Assembly: GCF_950295315.1 (NCBI RefSeq)
Contig: NW_026647639.1
Coordinates: 28,839 to 92,838, forward strand
Direction: 5' to 3'
Length of the DNA stretch: 64,000 nucleotides
Source of the DNA: Erinaceus europaeus
Lineage: Eukaryota; Chordata; Mammalia; Eulipotyphla; Erinaceidae
In this document: piece by piece, positions 41,490-54,326 of the stretch
Layout of the letters: every line of letters begins with the position of its first letter
Position numbering within the stretch: the first letter of the stretch is position 1
Translations under genes and position numbers: made by a program
Notes under the pieces: model-generated
What the model saw: only the letters and a program-made list of their open reading frames with translations
Told to the model about the DNA's origin: nothing
The model's database searches: none

Positions 41490-43840
41490 CTTTATTCTAA
41501 CCATGTCTCAAGCTGTGAGCATTCTTGTAAGATGATTGTAGGCTGTAATATGGGACAGTGGGAACAAGAGAAGGTCCATCTGGCTGTAGACACAGTCCAG
41601 AATTCAGAGACCTCATAGTGGGCATATACCTGCTTATTCTGCCTGGTGACCAGCAGATCCAGCCTCTGTCACTGCCCTCAGACTGAGGGGTAGTTGGATT
41701 GTGTAGCTAGTCACACATGAGATAAGGTCCAGGTCTCTTTCTCCAACTGTTCATCTCTCTACCCAACAAAGACAGTTCTCAGGGACTGGGAATGCAGGAT
41801 GGGGACTAAAAAATATGATGTGGGTGCTTGTGGGGTCACAGTGCCAGGAGTGTGAGGGAGTCACTGCTCTCAGGCCAGAGAGGGCATTGGACATAAAGGT
41901 GGTGACCAATGGTCATGTGCAGGCTGATTTGGGGTGAGGGGCTATTAGTACCATCTTCAACCCAGTGTGTTGAATAACCTCCCTCCAGCTTGTGCTCTGT
42001 CCAGGGGACCCTGTGTCAGACATGCTTCAAGGGTCCCAGGTGGCAGGACTACCTATAGCATACTCCTGCTTATGCTGAGCCTTGGCTATAGAAGGACCAT
42101 GATATGGGCTGCCTATAGTACATTAGGGCCTGGGAGGCAGCATGGGTGGGTTCACAGGGACAAATGTGTCAGACTGAGCAAAAGACCCTTTAAGGTGTCC
42201 ATGTCTTCCTGGGTTGTAAGATCAATGTTCTTAGCTGTCCTCATGGAAGTCCCCTCCATCCATCTCACCATCTTGTAATGAATGTTCACAGCCACTCTCT
42301 CCAAGATTCCAGAGTCATGCACTATTCATGCTGTGTTCTTCGTAGTATGACCACAGCTATTTGGTCCCCAGGTCGGTAAATGTGCACTCCTGACACCATG
42401 CCCCGTCCCCGGCCTGTGCCAGAAGGATCAACCCTATAGTCTTGGGTTTTTTGTCCAGTTCTCTGTCTACTCCCCAAGTCCTCCATATCTTCCTGAGCCC
42501 TCCAATGTGCACGAGGCACTCAGGCCTTGGATCTGGGGTCCCATTCAGACCTGAGTTCTGTCACATGACACTAGTGCAACTACTGGCAGTGGCTGAGGGA
42601 AACCACTGGAAGATACGTCTCTTCTCTCTGCTTATAACATGCTTTTCCTGCCTCCCATGCCCCTGCACACCACAGGGTTAAACTGTACTGTCACCTTCTG
42701 GGATCACTTTATACCACACGGGGTCACATTCCACATTTGGTAGCTGAAAACACATAACTTGTGGATGAACATGGTTTAGGTCAGGTCAAGTTCAAAGCAT
42801 CACGAGTCATGTGGTTAGTGTCACAAGTCAGTTCAAAGTCTTGATATATATACCAAGATAAATCACAGGTCATCCAAAGCTAGGATGCCTGGGCCAGTAC
42901 AAAGTCAAGCCTTGAAGGCCAAGGTCTCAGTTAGTAGGGTTCTTGTGAGAATGGGTGCCCTTGTTCCCTGTCTTTCTTCCCTTTCAGCCTACCTGAAATA
43001 TAAGCACCCCCAAATTCCTTCCATCTTCCTTGGTCCCCCTGTTTCTATGGACATTTGTATAGCTTCCACCAACATCTTCTTGTTTACCTTTATTCCCCTT
43101 CACTGGGGGGGGGGGGGTGGAGGTAGGTTGAGGGTGTTTTTGCTTGTGCATCTAGACAACATATCTCAAACCAGAACCACCACTTCTCGTAAACCCACTT
43201 CCCAAAGCTGCAGGTCTCAGGCTCAGACCTAAGGCTCTTAGCATGTCTATGAAGGTTGCTCAAGAGATAATCTTCGTACTCCAGAGAAAGGGAAGAGGTT
43301 TCTGTTTGCAGGATAATAGTGGGAGGTTTGCACAAGCATCCCAAACACAGAAGGGGAGCAGCATGAGGGTGAGAAGAAAACAAGACTTCATGATGTTGAA
43401 AGAGAAGGGGGGATGCATGAGGGTGAAAGGGGAGGGTGCAGAAAGTAGTTTCCCATGAGAATGAGTGGCTGCATAGACATAGGGACACTGGTCTCTAAGG
43501 AAAGGACACAACATCCAGACCTGGATTTGACTTTTCTGGAACTTGCACTCTGGGTTGTGTCCCCAGAAGCCTGCCAATGAGGCCCCGGCCCAGCATTGCA
43601 GGGTGTCACTGCCCACTGATCCACCCTGTATTCTAGCACTGTGACCCTCAGTACATTAACTTACCTTCAAGTAAATTATCCTTGTCCAACCTCCAGGTGT
43701 TCCATGGAATCTAAACCCAATCTTCTCTGCCTGGCTAGTATCCAGTCCAGACTCTCCAACCCCAGTCAGTATGGTCCTTTAAAGATCCTAGTTTGTTCCC
43801 TGGGCAGAAACCCTCTCCATTGCTTCCTGAAACATTTCTT
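41490..43840. other. Downstream of Cmu: no gene or known repeat recognised
   Basis: Searched in all frames for Ig-domain signatures (paired Cys about 60 residues apart with a core Trp) and found none. A G10 run lies at ~43107. This is where the C-delta gene would begin in human or mouse. Confidence 0.5.
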
Positions 43841-44239
43841 TCAAGAGTCCCACCCCACTAGGGAAAGATGGAAACAGGCTGATGATATAGATCTACCTGC
43901 CAACACCTATGTCCCATAGAGAAGCAATTAGAGAAGCCAGAACCCCCACCTTCTGCACCCAATAAAGTATTTTGGTCCATATTCCCAGAGAGGTAAACAG
44001 CAGGGGGAGATGACCAGAGGACTCTGAACCCCCATTCCAAGACCTGAAGCATTAGTCACCAGGAAACATATTTTTATACCACCAATGAAAGTGAAACAAA
44101 ACTTGAAAACACCAAAGGAAGTCAGGCACTGTTTCTATGATCCAAGAGAGAACAGGGAAAAAAGGAATGACACCTAGAAGTAGTAATAGGTGAGGGATCA
44201 CTTAGGATGGGAGTTAGAGCAGGACACTTAAAAAATGAG

Positions 44240-44316
<77 letters not shown>

Positions 44317-44515
44317 CATATATATATAGAGAGAGACAGAGAGAAAGACAGAGAGAGAACCATCTCTTATTGATGACCTTGGAAGAATGACTACAGTTTC
44401 CAATGGAGGGGGATGGGACACAGAACTTTAGTGGTGGGAATTGTATTTAATTATACACCTGTTACCTTACTTAATGTTGTAAATCAATATTAAGTCTCTA
44501 ATTAAAATTACAGAA
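43841..44515 (+). mobile_element. L1 3'UTR relic, plus strand, with internal microsatellite
   Basis: CCACTAGGGAAAGATGGAAAC, GTCCCATAGAGAAGCAATTAG, TATTCCCAGAGAGG, then GGGATGGGACACAGAACTTTAG and TGGTGGGAATTGTATTTAATT parallel the reverse complement of the minus-strand L1 3' UTR at 54.4 kb. It ends in an A-rich tail (AAAGAAAGAAAAGG). Confidence 0.65.
44243..44355. repeat. Compound (TA)n(TG)n(AG)n microsatellite
   Basis: About 16 TA units, about 20 TG units, a short ATA stretch and then AGAG/ACAG repeats. Likely polymorphic and prone to non-B structure. Confidence 0.95.
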
Positions 44516-45209
44516 AGAAAGAAAAGGCATAGTCTGTCTTGGAGCTCCAAAAGGGGAAATAAAACTCTTCCCCAATACTCTTCATTACCATTTGTGCCCA
44601 TGCCAAGCCTCATTCTGGGTCTGGAATCCTGAGATCTCCTTATCACTGGATGCCAACTTTTGAGTTGTACAGGTGTTGTACAGATGGCACAGCCCTTGAG
44701 GCCATGCTAGAGTAGAGCTTGCTCTCCAAACTTCTGAACTCAGTCATGTCCTCCAATTCCCATCCACTGCTACCACCCAAGAAAGGAGTTCTCAGCTACC
44801 CCCCTCATCCATAGAGTCTGTGCACTGGAGCTCATCACACAGATATGGGGATTCAGGAAGGGTGAACATCATCAAAGCCCAGGTCACTGTGACCCATAGC
44901 TTTGGACCTAGATGTCTATTCCAATCTAAGTTTTTTCTTGAAAAATTAGCACCCCAAATGTCACTTTCATGTGAGCAAATGAGCTCTCTTCTCATTCTCA
45001 TCCTTCTCTTGCCCCTCACATAAGCAGAAGCTATTACATGACTCCTCATCTCCTCCTTAATTGGAAAATTGGCCCATGTTTATTTTCCATACCTGCTTAA
45101 GCATTGGAAGAAAGTAGCCCCTATCACTATAAACTTTGTTTGTAAGCCAGTTCAAGAAAAAAGGTATTTTCACAGTATAAAAACCCCACTCTTTCCCTTT
45201 ATTAAAAAC
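44516..45209. other. Unassigned intergenic sequence
   Basis: No coding exon or clear repeat recognised. Confidence 0.45.
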
Positions 45210-45500
45210 TAAAACTTCCCTTTTTAATTAATTAATTAATGCCTTCCAGTGTTATCGCTGTGGCTTGATGGTGGCACTATGGAGGCAAGGTTCCTGGAGG
45301 CAATTTTTCCCTTTTTTCCTCATTTATTGGATAAGACAGAAAGAACTTGACAGGGGAGGGGAGATACAGAAGTAGAGAGAAAGATAGACACCTGCCGACA
45401 TGCTTCACAGTTTATGAAAGTGTCCCCATTGCATGTGGGGAACTGAAGCTATAATCTTGTTCCTTGTGCTTAACTAGGTGTGCCACAGCCTGGCCCTTAA
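45210..45500 (-). mobile_element. Diverged SINE, minus strand
   Basis: Shows the core GACAGAAAGAACTTGACAGGGGAGG, AGAAAGATAGACACCTGC, GACATGCTTCACAG, ATTGCATGTGGGGAACTGAAGC and CTTGTTCCTTGTGCTTAAC of the main family, with many changes and an alternative left part (GCCTTCCAGTGTTATCGCTG) shared with 47.77-47.85 kb. An older subfamily. Confidence 0.7.
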
Positions 45501-46680
45501 AACTTTGCATTTTTTTCTTTTTATTCCTGAGGTGGTAATTCACTTCTGTGCACTTAAATTTCTTTGGACAATATTTTCACACAGAAAGATGGACAGAGGA
45601 ACAGACAGCACCACACTGATGTTGTCTCCATTACTACATCACCTCTGGGTGATATATTCTGAGCTGTACTCAAGACAATGCAGTCTACTTGGTGAAATAT
45701 CTATTCAGTCATTAAATTATTTGTTTGTGTTATTTATTGCTTATTGAAGCTTATCAAACTATTGTTAACAGTTTGGGGAACTCCTACTAACAGCTATGGC
45801 AACCTGAGTCTAGTGATGTCTGCTTTGATGCAAGGGCCTGTGTTTGAGCTTTTTCTGGGCATTACACACATCCACTGAATATCCTAAGCACATATTATGC
45901 ATGTGTATCTTCCCAGTGCCAGAGCTCTATGGGTCCAATGGTGTGTGAACCATGCATACCAGTGGCACAATTGCTCTCTCACCCATTACCTGAACAGAAA
46001 ACTCCACTTCCTCTTTCCACTCAAGTAAACTCCTCTCTGAAGGCATGTGACTGGGGGCCCAGCCCTATGCAGGCATATGACCTGGGGCCCAGCTCAGTCA
46101 TTTCCTTTTCTGAAACTGTTTATAAATCTCCTGAGTTACCACAGTTGAGAGGCAAAACATCTGTTTCCAGTTGTGGTGATAAATAGAACACTTACCCTTA
46201 CCCTAAATTAAAGCTTTGACAAGTGTGACTCCAATCTGTGGGATCCCCCAACCTGTTGCATGTATGCAGCTACCATCCCAACTTTATTCATGTTTGAGGG
46301 GAAAGGTTTAAACCAGTCTTGACCCTCAGAGTTAATAGCCTCCCAAGAACTAGACAGAACCAAGCTGAGTTGTTCATTGTTTCCCTCTATTTAGGCCCAT
46401 ATTCTCCTGGAAGAAAATGGCTGGATAAGACCTCAGAAGAAACCATAAAGGGAAGACTTAGAATAAGGACCTGAAAAGACATAAAGAATATCAAGCTCAA
46501 GGAAGGCATTACAGTATCCTAGGATCAGTGTGATTTCAGGGTTACCTAAGCCCAGGAACTTTACAAAGGAGGCTAGTAGATTTTTCCACAGAAAATAACA
46601 TAGGAATAAAATCACTAAATACTAAAATGCTACAGAAAGTGGGAGATTACTGGACTATCTAATATCAATGGAGAATTCTA
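45501..46680. other. Unassigned intergenic sequence
   Basis: No Ig domain, RNA gene or clear repeat. A stretch near 45800-45870 weakly resembles a SINE head. Confidence 0.45.
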
Positions 46681-46860
46681 GAGTCTAGAAGGTAGCTCAG
46701 TAGAGATCACATATACTTTACTCTGTGTAAGGCCCTAGGTTTGAATCCCAGAACCACAGGAGAGCACCAAGTATATCACATGGTGTATTCCATGGATGAC
46801 AGCGTTATGCTGTCTTTCTCTCCCAGGACTATAAAACAATTTCAGGACTCTGAAGCGAAT
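46681..46860 (+). mobile_element. tRNA-derived SINE of a minor family
   Basis: GAAGGTAGCTCAGTAGAG (A-box-like), B-box GGTTTGAATCCC (~46739) and a CTTTCTCTCCCAGG section, followed by GAT-rich sequence to ~46920. Related to but distinct from the main SINE. Confidence 0.6.
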
Positions 46861-47344
46861 ATAGATTACAATGATAATTATGATAACACTGTTGACAAAG
46901 ATGATAATGGTGATGATAGATTATTGCTATTTGTGATTAATACTATGTTACAAGATTATAAGGTTATAGTTCAGTATATCTACAATCCCAGAGATAAATA
47001 CCATAGTCCCCACAAGAATTTAGAAAGTTCACTTATTTCTTTTTTTTAATTCATGTTTATTAGTTCCCTAGATTCTACATATGAATCTACTTACCTCACT
47101 AAGCACAGTCATTTTCAATTAAAACCATTTTGTCTCCAAAGCACAATATCATCTTATATGACTGCAAAGTAGTATTTGATATAATACAATCCCATAATTT
47201 CTTCAGCCAGTCAACTTATTATGGATATTTAGGATGTTTTCAATATTTGGCCCTTGTATACTATTCAGCTACAAACATAAAGATCCATACATGCCTTAAA
47301 TTAGTGTTAGAGTGTTCAGCAATATCTAAGTTAATTCCATTTTT
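46861..47344. other. Unassigned; GAT-rich then diverged L1-like
   Basis: The left 60 bp is (GATAAT)-like. From ~47040, TTCATGTTTATTAGTTCCC and CTTACCTCACTAAGCAC recall the minus-strand end of L1, but similarity is weak. Confidence 0.4.
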
Positions 47345-47605
47345 GTTGCCAATTTTGTTTAACATCATTGTTGTTGTTGTTGTTATTGTTGTTGTTATTG
47401 CTGTCATTGGTGTTGGATAGGACAGAGAGAAATAAAGAGAAGAGGGCTAGACAGAGAGGAGGAAAGATAGGCACCTGAAGACCTGCTTCCTGCCTATGAA
47501 GCAAACCCCTGCAGGTGGGGAGCTAGGGACTTGAACCATCAATCCCTGTCTGCGCATTCCACCATGTGAGCTTAACCTGCTGTGCCATTATCCAGCTCCA
47601 CCTAG
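47345..47605 (-). mobile_element. Main-family SINE, minus strand
   Basis: GTTGTTGTTGTTATTG triplets, TGTTGGATAGGACAGAGAG, AGAGAGGAGGAAAGATAGGC, CCCCTGCAGGTGGGGAGC and a degraded head up to TATCCAGCTCC. Moderately diverged. Confidence 0.8.
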
Positions 47606-47684
47606 TGACTGTTTTGACCCCATTATCATATACTAGAAGGCTGTATATTTGGGTATTCATTTCTGGACTCTCAATTATGTTTAT

Positions 47685-50600
47685 TTATTTTTATTTATAA
47701 AATGGAAACCCTGAGTAAACCATAGGATAAGAAGGGTACAATTCCCATCACCAGAGCTCTGTAATTTCTTTTTTTTTTTTTTGCCTCTAGGGTTATTGCT
47801 AGGACTCAGTGCCTGCATTACAAATCCACTGCTTCTGGAGGCTATTTTTCCAATTTTGTTGCCCTTGTTGTTGTGCTTGTTGTAGTTGTTATTGTTGTCA
47901 TAGCTGTTGTTGTTGTTGGATATGACAGAGAAAAATGGAGAGAGGAGGGGAAGATAGAGAGGAGGAGAAAAAGATAGATACCTGCAGACCTGCTTCACCC
48001 CTTGCTAAGTGACCTTCTGCATGTGGGGAGCTGGGGCTCGAACCAGGATTCTTAGTACGCCCTTGTGCTTTGTGCCAGGTGCGCTCAACCTGCTGCACTA
48101 CCACCCAAATTCTAGAGCTTGGTAATTTCACCCCTTCCTGGGACAACTTTCCTATTCTTTAACCCCCTGGGAGTATGAACCCAGGGTCATTACGGGGTGC
48201 AGAAGATGGAAGGTCTGGCTTCTGAAATTTCTCCACAGCAGAACAGGGATGTTTACAGGTCTACCCATACTCCCTGCCTGTCCCTCTCTTTCCTTAGTGG
48301 GCCAAAGCTCTGGGAAAGTGGTGCTCCAGGACATATGATGGGGTTGTCTGCCTTGGGAAGTCTGTTTGGCATCATAGTAGCATCTGGAACCTGGTGGCTG
48401 AAAAGGAGTTAAGATATAAACCAGAACAAATTCTTGACTAACCATGAACCTAAAGGCAAGAATATTGCAGATGAAGAATTGGGGTTTCTGTTTTGGAAAT
48501 AGCTAGTAGGTCTATTTTAGATATATCCCAAGGGCTCCATGACTTTATCACTTTGCCTGAGCCTGGCATATGACATGCAGGTGGACCCAAGTTATTTTCT
48601 GGTGAGATGATGCCATGGCTGGAAAAAAGGCTGGAAAGCTGGATAAGGGAAGAGAGTAGCTCCCAAATATGGGAAAATTGTATAAATATTGTTGACTATA
48701 AACCCCATTGAGTTGATCTGGGGCCTATAGTCAGCATACAAGCCTCTACATACCTGTAGGTCCAAACTTGCATTCTGTGATCAATAGGAACATTCCCAGT
48801 TGCACCAATTTCAGGACCCATCTTCTTCAGGTGGTAGATAGAGTATGTTATCCAACACCCCTTCAGAGGATGTAGTATTCTCTATCATTGTTGATACACA
48901 TTGAGTGCAAGGTCCCAGAGGGGTCCATTATTTTGTTCTTGATGGAGGTGACCAGTGATAATGGAGAAAAGGATCTATTTGAGATCTATGATCATTATGT
49001 CTGCATGGGAATCTCAGGACTCCCTGAGTAGGTCCCCAGCAGATGGAGTAGCCTGATAGTGACTAAGGAGTCATCCTTAAATTATTCCAGTCTCTTGCCC
49101 TTATTCAGCTTTTGTAGTCCTTACTTTGATAAGTTAGCTTTGGAGTGAGTATGGGAAGGGTAATAGAAAGTTGGTGAGGAGGGTATCTAAGTCTAAGTAG
49201 AAACTATTTCATTAGGTACTTTTAGGTGTCTTTTTAGGTCTATCTACTGTTTGCTTCATTAACTGACTCACTTCCAACTGTTGTGCACTCTTGCTTTAAG
49301 GTAAATTCTTTGCACTAATTTATGGATACATGTGTATATCTGCCCTTTCTCATGGGGCCTGGTCTATATCTAGGTTTTGAGGCTTTGTTAGCAAGTGGAC
49401 CACTCAAAATGGAAATAAGGAGTCCTATGAGAAAGGAGCGGTCTCACCTAAGTAATGAGGATGAAGAGTTGACATTCCACTCCTGACATCTCTGGACACA
49501 TTCTGAAGTGAAGCATGTCAAGGTGGTACTCATTGCATTGAAAAGGTTGGGATCAGCAGATGCAGTATCAGTTGGTATGAATTGAGAGGAGCATGCTGGA
49601 AAGTGAGCTCCACCCCAGAGGTTCCAGGACTAGGAGAAATTTGGGCTTCATAAAGGAACCAGGAATTTCCTACTTCTTAGCATTTAAGAAGGCAATAGAT
49701 AGCTATTGCTCTAATCAAAGTATTTGGCAATTGGGTTGACTTTGAAAATCCCATTGTTAGAATTTGCTGTATCATACACTACCTAACCATAATTGGTTGC
49801 TTCTTCTCTCCTGGTCTAAGATTTTAGGAGAGTCAACATTGCAAAGAATCAGCCTATAGTCTGTGCATTAAAAAGTTTGACAATAATCTATTTCCCCTCT
49901 AATATTAATTAAATAGTTATTTATATGACTACAAATTAACAGGAATGTACATGAACACCATTACCACCACCATAGGGCTGTGTCCCATAGCATCCTACCC
50001 TCCTTCCCCCAGTGAAGCTGAGCATCCACCCTCAACCTTCACCCAGAGATTTTTACATTGCTATTCTACTCCAAACTTAGTCAGATTCTGCTTTGAGTTA
50101 CCCATTCTGTTCTTCTTTCTCAACATCTGTTTATTAGTGGGATCAACCCAGACTCATCTTTGTCTTTCTCACTTAGCTAACTAAACATAATTACTTCTAG
50201 CTATGTCCAAGATGATTCAAAGAAGGTGAGTTCATTGTTCTTAATAGCTGCATAGTATTCTATTCTGTATATATACCACAGCTTTCTCAGCCACTCATCT
50301 GTTGTTTGACACCTGGGTTACTTCCAGGTTTTAGCTATTACAAATTGTGCTGTAATGAACATAGGTGTACACATATATTTTCGATTGTGTGTTATGGTTT
50401 CCTTGGGGAATATCCCTAGGAGAAGAATTGCTGTGTCGTATGGAAGGTCCATGTATAGCCTTGTGACAGTACTCCAGACTGCTGTCCAAAGAGATTGGAC
50501 CAATTTGCATTCCCACCAGCAGTGCAGAAGGGTTCTGCTGTCCCCACAAACTCTCCAGGATTTGTTGCTGCTGTCCTTTTTGATTTATGCCATTGTCACA

Positions 50601-51040
50601 GGGGTCAGGTGGTATCTCAATGTTGTCTTTACTTACATTTCTCTGACAATCAGTGACCTTGAGCAATTTTTCATGGGTTAGCCTTTTGGATCTCTTCTCT
50701 AATGAATATTCTGTTCATATCCTATGCCCATTTTTGGATGGGGTCATTTCCTTTCTTGGTGCTAAGTTTGCTGAGCTCTTTGTATATTTTGGTTATTAGT
50801 CTCTTATCTAATGTATGGCATACGAACATCTGGTATTCTGTGAGGGGGTCTCTTTGAGTGATGCTTTCTTTGGCTGTGCAGAAGCCCTTCAACTTGACGT
50901 AGTTCCACTAATTTGTTATTGTTTTATTCTTCCTTGATATTGGATATGTATCATCAAATATGTCCTTTAATTTTATGTGGGAAAGTGTTCCACAAATGTT
51001 TTCATCTAAATATTTCATAGTTTATGGTCTAACAACCAGG
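47685..51040 (-). mobile_element. L1 copy C, minus strand, long 3' UTR and end of ORF2
   Basis: Reversed A-rich tail at 47685, 3' UTR to ~50.2 kb (interrupted by a SINE at 47768-48115), then the end of ORF2 from ~50.25 kb. Minus-strand fragments such as WTAVWSTVTRLYMDLPYDTAI (~50490-50430) and HNSKIYVYTYVHY (in another frame) identify the ORF2 C-terminus. Stops and frameshifts throughout. Its upstream part is cut by the tail of copy B at 51045. Confidence 0.8.
47768..48115 (-). mobile_element. SINE inserted in L1 3' UTR, with duplication
   Basis: Flanked by AGAGCTCTGTAATTTC (~47753) and AGAGCTTGGTAATTTC (~48113), an imperfect target-site duplication. It has a T-tract tail, an older-type left part, the GTTGTTGTT triplets and an intact reversed head GGGCTCGAACCAGGATTC. 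Later than the L1 it sits in. Confidence 0.82.
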
Positions 51041-51044
51041 TTTT

Positions 51045-54000
51045 TATTTATTTATTTATTTATTTAAGAAAGGAGACATTAGCAAAACTATAGGATAGGA
51101 GGGGTACAACTCCACACAATTCCCACCACCCAGTCTCCATATCCCATCCCTTCCCCTGATAGCTTTCCTATTCTCTATCCGTCTAGGAGTATGGACCCAG
51201 GGTCTTTGTGAGTTGCAGAAGGTGGAATTCTTCTTCTGTAATTGCTTCCCCGCTGAAAATGGGCGTTGACTGGTTAATCCATACTCCCAGTCTGTCTCTC
51301 TCTTTCCCTTGTAGGGTGGGTCTCTGGGGAAGAGGAGCTCCAGGACACACTGGTGGGGTCATCTATCCAGGGAAGTCTGGTCGGCATCCTGCTGGCATCT
51401 CGATCATGGTGACTGAAAAGAGAGTTAACATACAAAGCCAAACAAATTGTTCAACATTCATGGACCTAAAGGCTGGAATCCTGCAGATGAAGTGTTGGGG
51501 GGTACTCTCTGCAGACTCTTATGTATTTCTGCTTTCAGGTGTATATTTTTCCCTGGTTTATGGACACATGTGAACATATGCTTTATCTCAGGGGACCTGG
51601 TCTTTATCTAGGTTTGGGGACTTCATTGGGGAGTGGAACATCTAGAATGGAATTAGAGAATACAACAAAATGAAAGGTCTCACCCAAGTAATGAAGCTGA
51701 AGGGTTGTCTTTCCACACCTGAAGTCTCTGAACACAGTCTGAAGTGAAGCATGCTGGGGTGACACTCGTGTTGATTAGGTTGCAGGCAGTGGATGCAATA
51801 TTATTTGATATGAATTGAGAAAAGCATGCAGGAAAGTGGGCCCCACCCTAAGGGTTCAGGACTGTTGGAAATATAGGTGCTATAGTGGAAATCTGAGGTT
51901 CCTGCTGTCTTAGGGTTCAAGAAGACAATGGATAGTTATTGTTATCATCACATTATTTGGTAATTGGGTTAATTTTGAAAAGTCCCTTTTTTAGGGTTTG
52001 CTGTATAATACCCAGCATCCTGTATATAGCAGTGCCACCGGTTGCTTCAGTTCTCCCTGGTCTAGGCTTTTGAAAGAGTCAACATATCAAAGACCCAGCC
52101 TATATATTAAAGAGACTCAGTCCTTCTTTTAAAAAGTTCTAGACATATGATCATTTTCCCCCTCTTATTAATCAATTAGTGATTTATATGACTACACTTT
52201 AATAGGAGTGTACAAAAATACCATTCCCACAACCAAAAGACTGTGTTCCATCCCACCCACCCACCCCACCACCACCCGGAAAGCTGAATGTAATACCCTC
52301 CCCCTCACCACAGGGTTTTTACTTTTTTGCCCTACTCTTGATTTAATCAGATCCTGTTTTAGTTTCCCTTACTGTTCTTCTTTCTCAACTTCTGTTGATG
52401 AGTGAGATCATCCCATTCTCATCCTTGTCTTTCTAACTTAGTTCACTTAACATAATTCCTTCTAGCTCTGTCCAAGATGGGTCAGAGAAGGTGGGTTCAT
52501 TGTTCTTAATAGCAGCATAGTATTCCATTGTGTATATATACCACAGCTTTCTCAACCACTACTCATTTGTTGTTGAGCATCTGGGTCGCTTCCAGATTTT
52601 AGCTATTATGAATTGTGTTGATATGAACATAGGAGTACACGCCTCTTTTTTATTGGGTGTTATGGAATCCTTGGGGTATATCCCCAGGAGAGGAATTACT
52701 GGGTCATATGGAAGGACTATGTCTAGACTTGCGAGAGATCTTCAGACTGCTCCCAACAGAGGCTGGATCAATTTACATTCCCACCAGCAGTGAATAAGGG
52801 TTCCGCTGTCTCCACAGACTCTCCAACATTTTTTGCTTCTGTCTGTTTTGATGTATGCCATTCTCACATGAGTGAGGTGGTATCTCAATGTTGTCTTTAT
52901 TTGTATCTCTCTGAAAATCAGTGACCTGGAGCAGTTTTTTATATGTTTGTTAGCCTTCTGGATCTCCTCTGAAGTGAATGCCTTGTTCATATTCTCTGCC
53001 CATTTTTGGATGGGGTCATTTGTTTTTTTGGTGCTAAGTTTGCTGAGCTCTTTGTATATTTTGGTGATTAGTCTTTTGTCTGATGTATGGCATGTGAAGA
53101 TCTTCTCCCATCCTGTGAGGGGTCTGTTTCTTGTGTGATAGTTTCTTTGGCTGTGCAGAAGCTTTTCAACTTGATGTAGTCCCATTGGTTTTTTTCTGCT
53201 TGCAGTTGGGTTTGTTTCATCAAAGATGCCCTTGAGGTTTAGGTGGGAAAATGTTCCACCAATGTTTTCCTCTAGGTATTTTGATAGTTTCTGGTCTAAC
53301 ATCCAGGTGCTTGATCAATTTGTAGTTGTTTTTTTTTTCTGGTGCGATAACCTGGTTCAATTTCATTCTTCTGCATGTGACAACCGAGTTCTCCCAGCAA
53401 CATTTATTGAAGAGGGCTTCCTTCTTGCATTTAAAACTTTGGGCCCACTTATCAAAGATTAGATATCCATAGATGTGGGGGTTTAGATCTGGGCTTTCAA
53501 TTCTGTTCCACTGGTCTGTGTGCCTATTTCTGTTCCAGTACAGGCTGTTTTGATGAAGATGGCGTTATAATATAGTTTGAGATCTGGCAGGGTGATTCCT
53601 CCATTTATGTTTCTTTTCCTCAAGATGGTTTTGGCAATTCTAGGTGTTTATTGGTTCCAGATAAATGACTGTAGTTTTTGTTCTATTCTCTTAAAGAAGC
53701 TTGGTGGAACTTTGATAGGTATCACATTAAATTTTTATATGGCTCAGGGGAGAATATTCATTTTGATGATACTTATTCTTCGATTCCATGAGCATAGGAT
53801 ATCTTTCCATTTCTTGGTATCAGTTTCTATTTCCTTCAATAGTGACTCATAGTTTTCAGTATACAAGTCTTTCACTTCTTTGATCAGCTTTAATCCTAGG
53901 TATTTTATTGATTTTGCTGCAACAGTGAATGGGAGTGATTTCTTTCCATTCCTTGGTATCGTTTTCTATTTCTTGGACTAGCAACTCATATTTTTTCAGT

Positions 54001-54165
54001 TTACAAGTCTCTCACTCCTTTGGACAGGTTTATTCCTAAATATTTTATTGATTTTGCTATGACAGTGAATGGGAGTAATTTCTGGATGTCCTCTTCTTTG
54101 GACTTTATGTTCTCATAAAAAAAGTCCATTGATTTTTTGTACTTTAATTTTGTAGTCTGATACTT
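51045..54165 (-). mobile_element. L1 copy B, minus strand, 5'-truncated
   Basis: Reversed (AAAT)n tail at 51045-51066, 3' UTR to ~52.44 kb, then ORF2 C-terminal half. A 186-codon minus frame (53302-52742) contains [32 protein letters not shown] and LIHCWWECKLIQPL. A ~135 bp stretch is tandemly duplicated at ~53808-54078. ORF2 is broken and the 5' half is absent. Confidence 0.82.
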
Positions 54166-54326
54166 TGCTATATATATATTTTAATTTCTTTATTGGTGGA
54201 TTAATGTTTTACATTACAAAGTAAATACAATAGTTTGTACATGCACAACATTTTCAGTTTTCTACTGATACCTCGAAGTATTGCCTAGTGATTTCCAGTA
54301 GCTTTCTAGTAGATTCTTTAGGTCTT
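54166..54326 (-). mobile_element. L1 3' terminus, short-UTR subfamily, minus strand
   Basis: ATTTCTTTATTGGTGGATTAA, then AATACAATAGTTTGTAC, is the reverse of the CAATAAAGAAATT terminus at 5.08 and 17.84 kb. Confidence 0.6.

Noticed and set aside
42885..43232. Possible C-delta or other Ig exon
   Set aside because: The open frame lacks the Cys-Trp-Cys pattern and proper splice phases.
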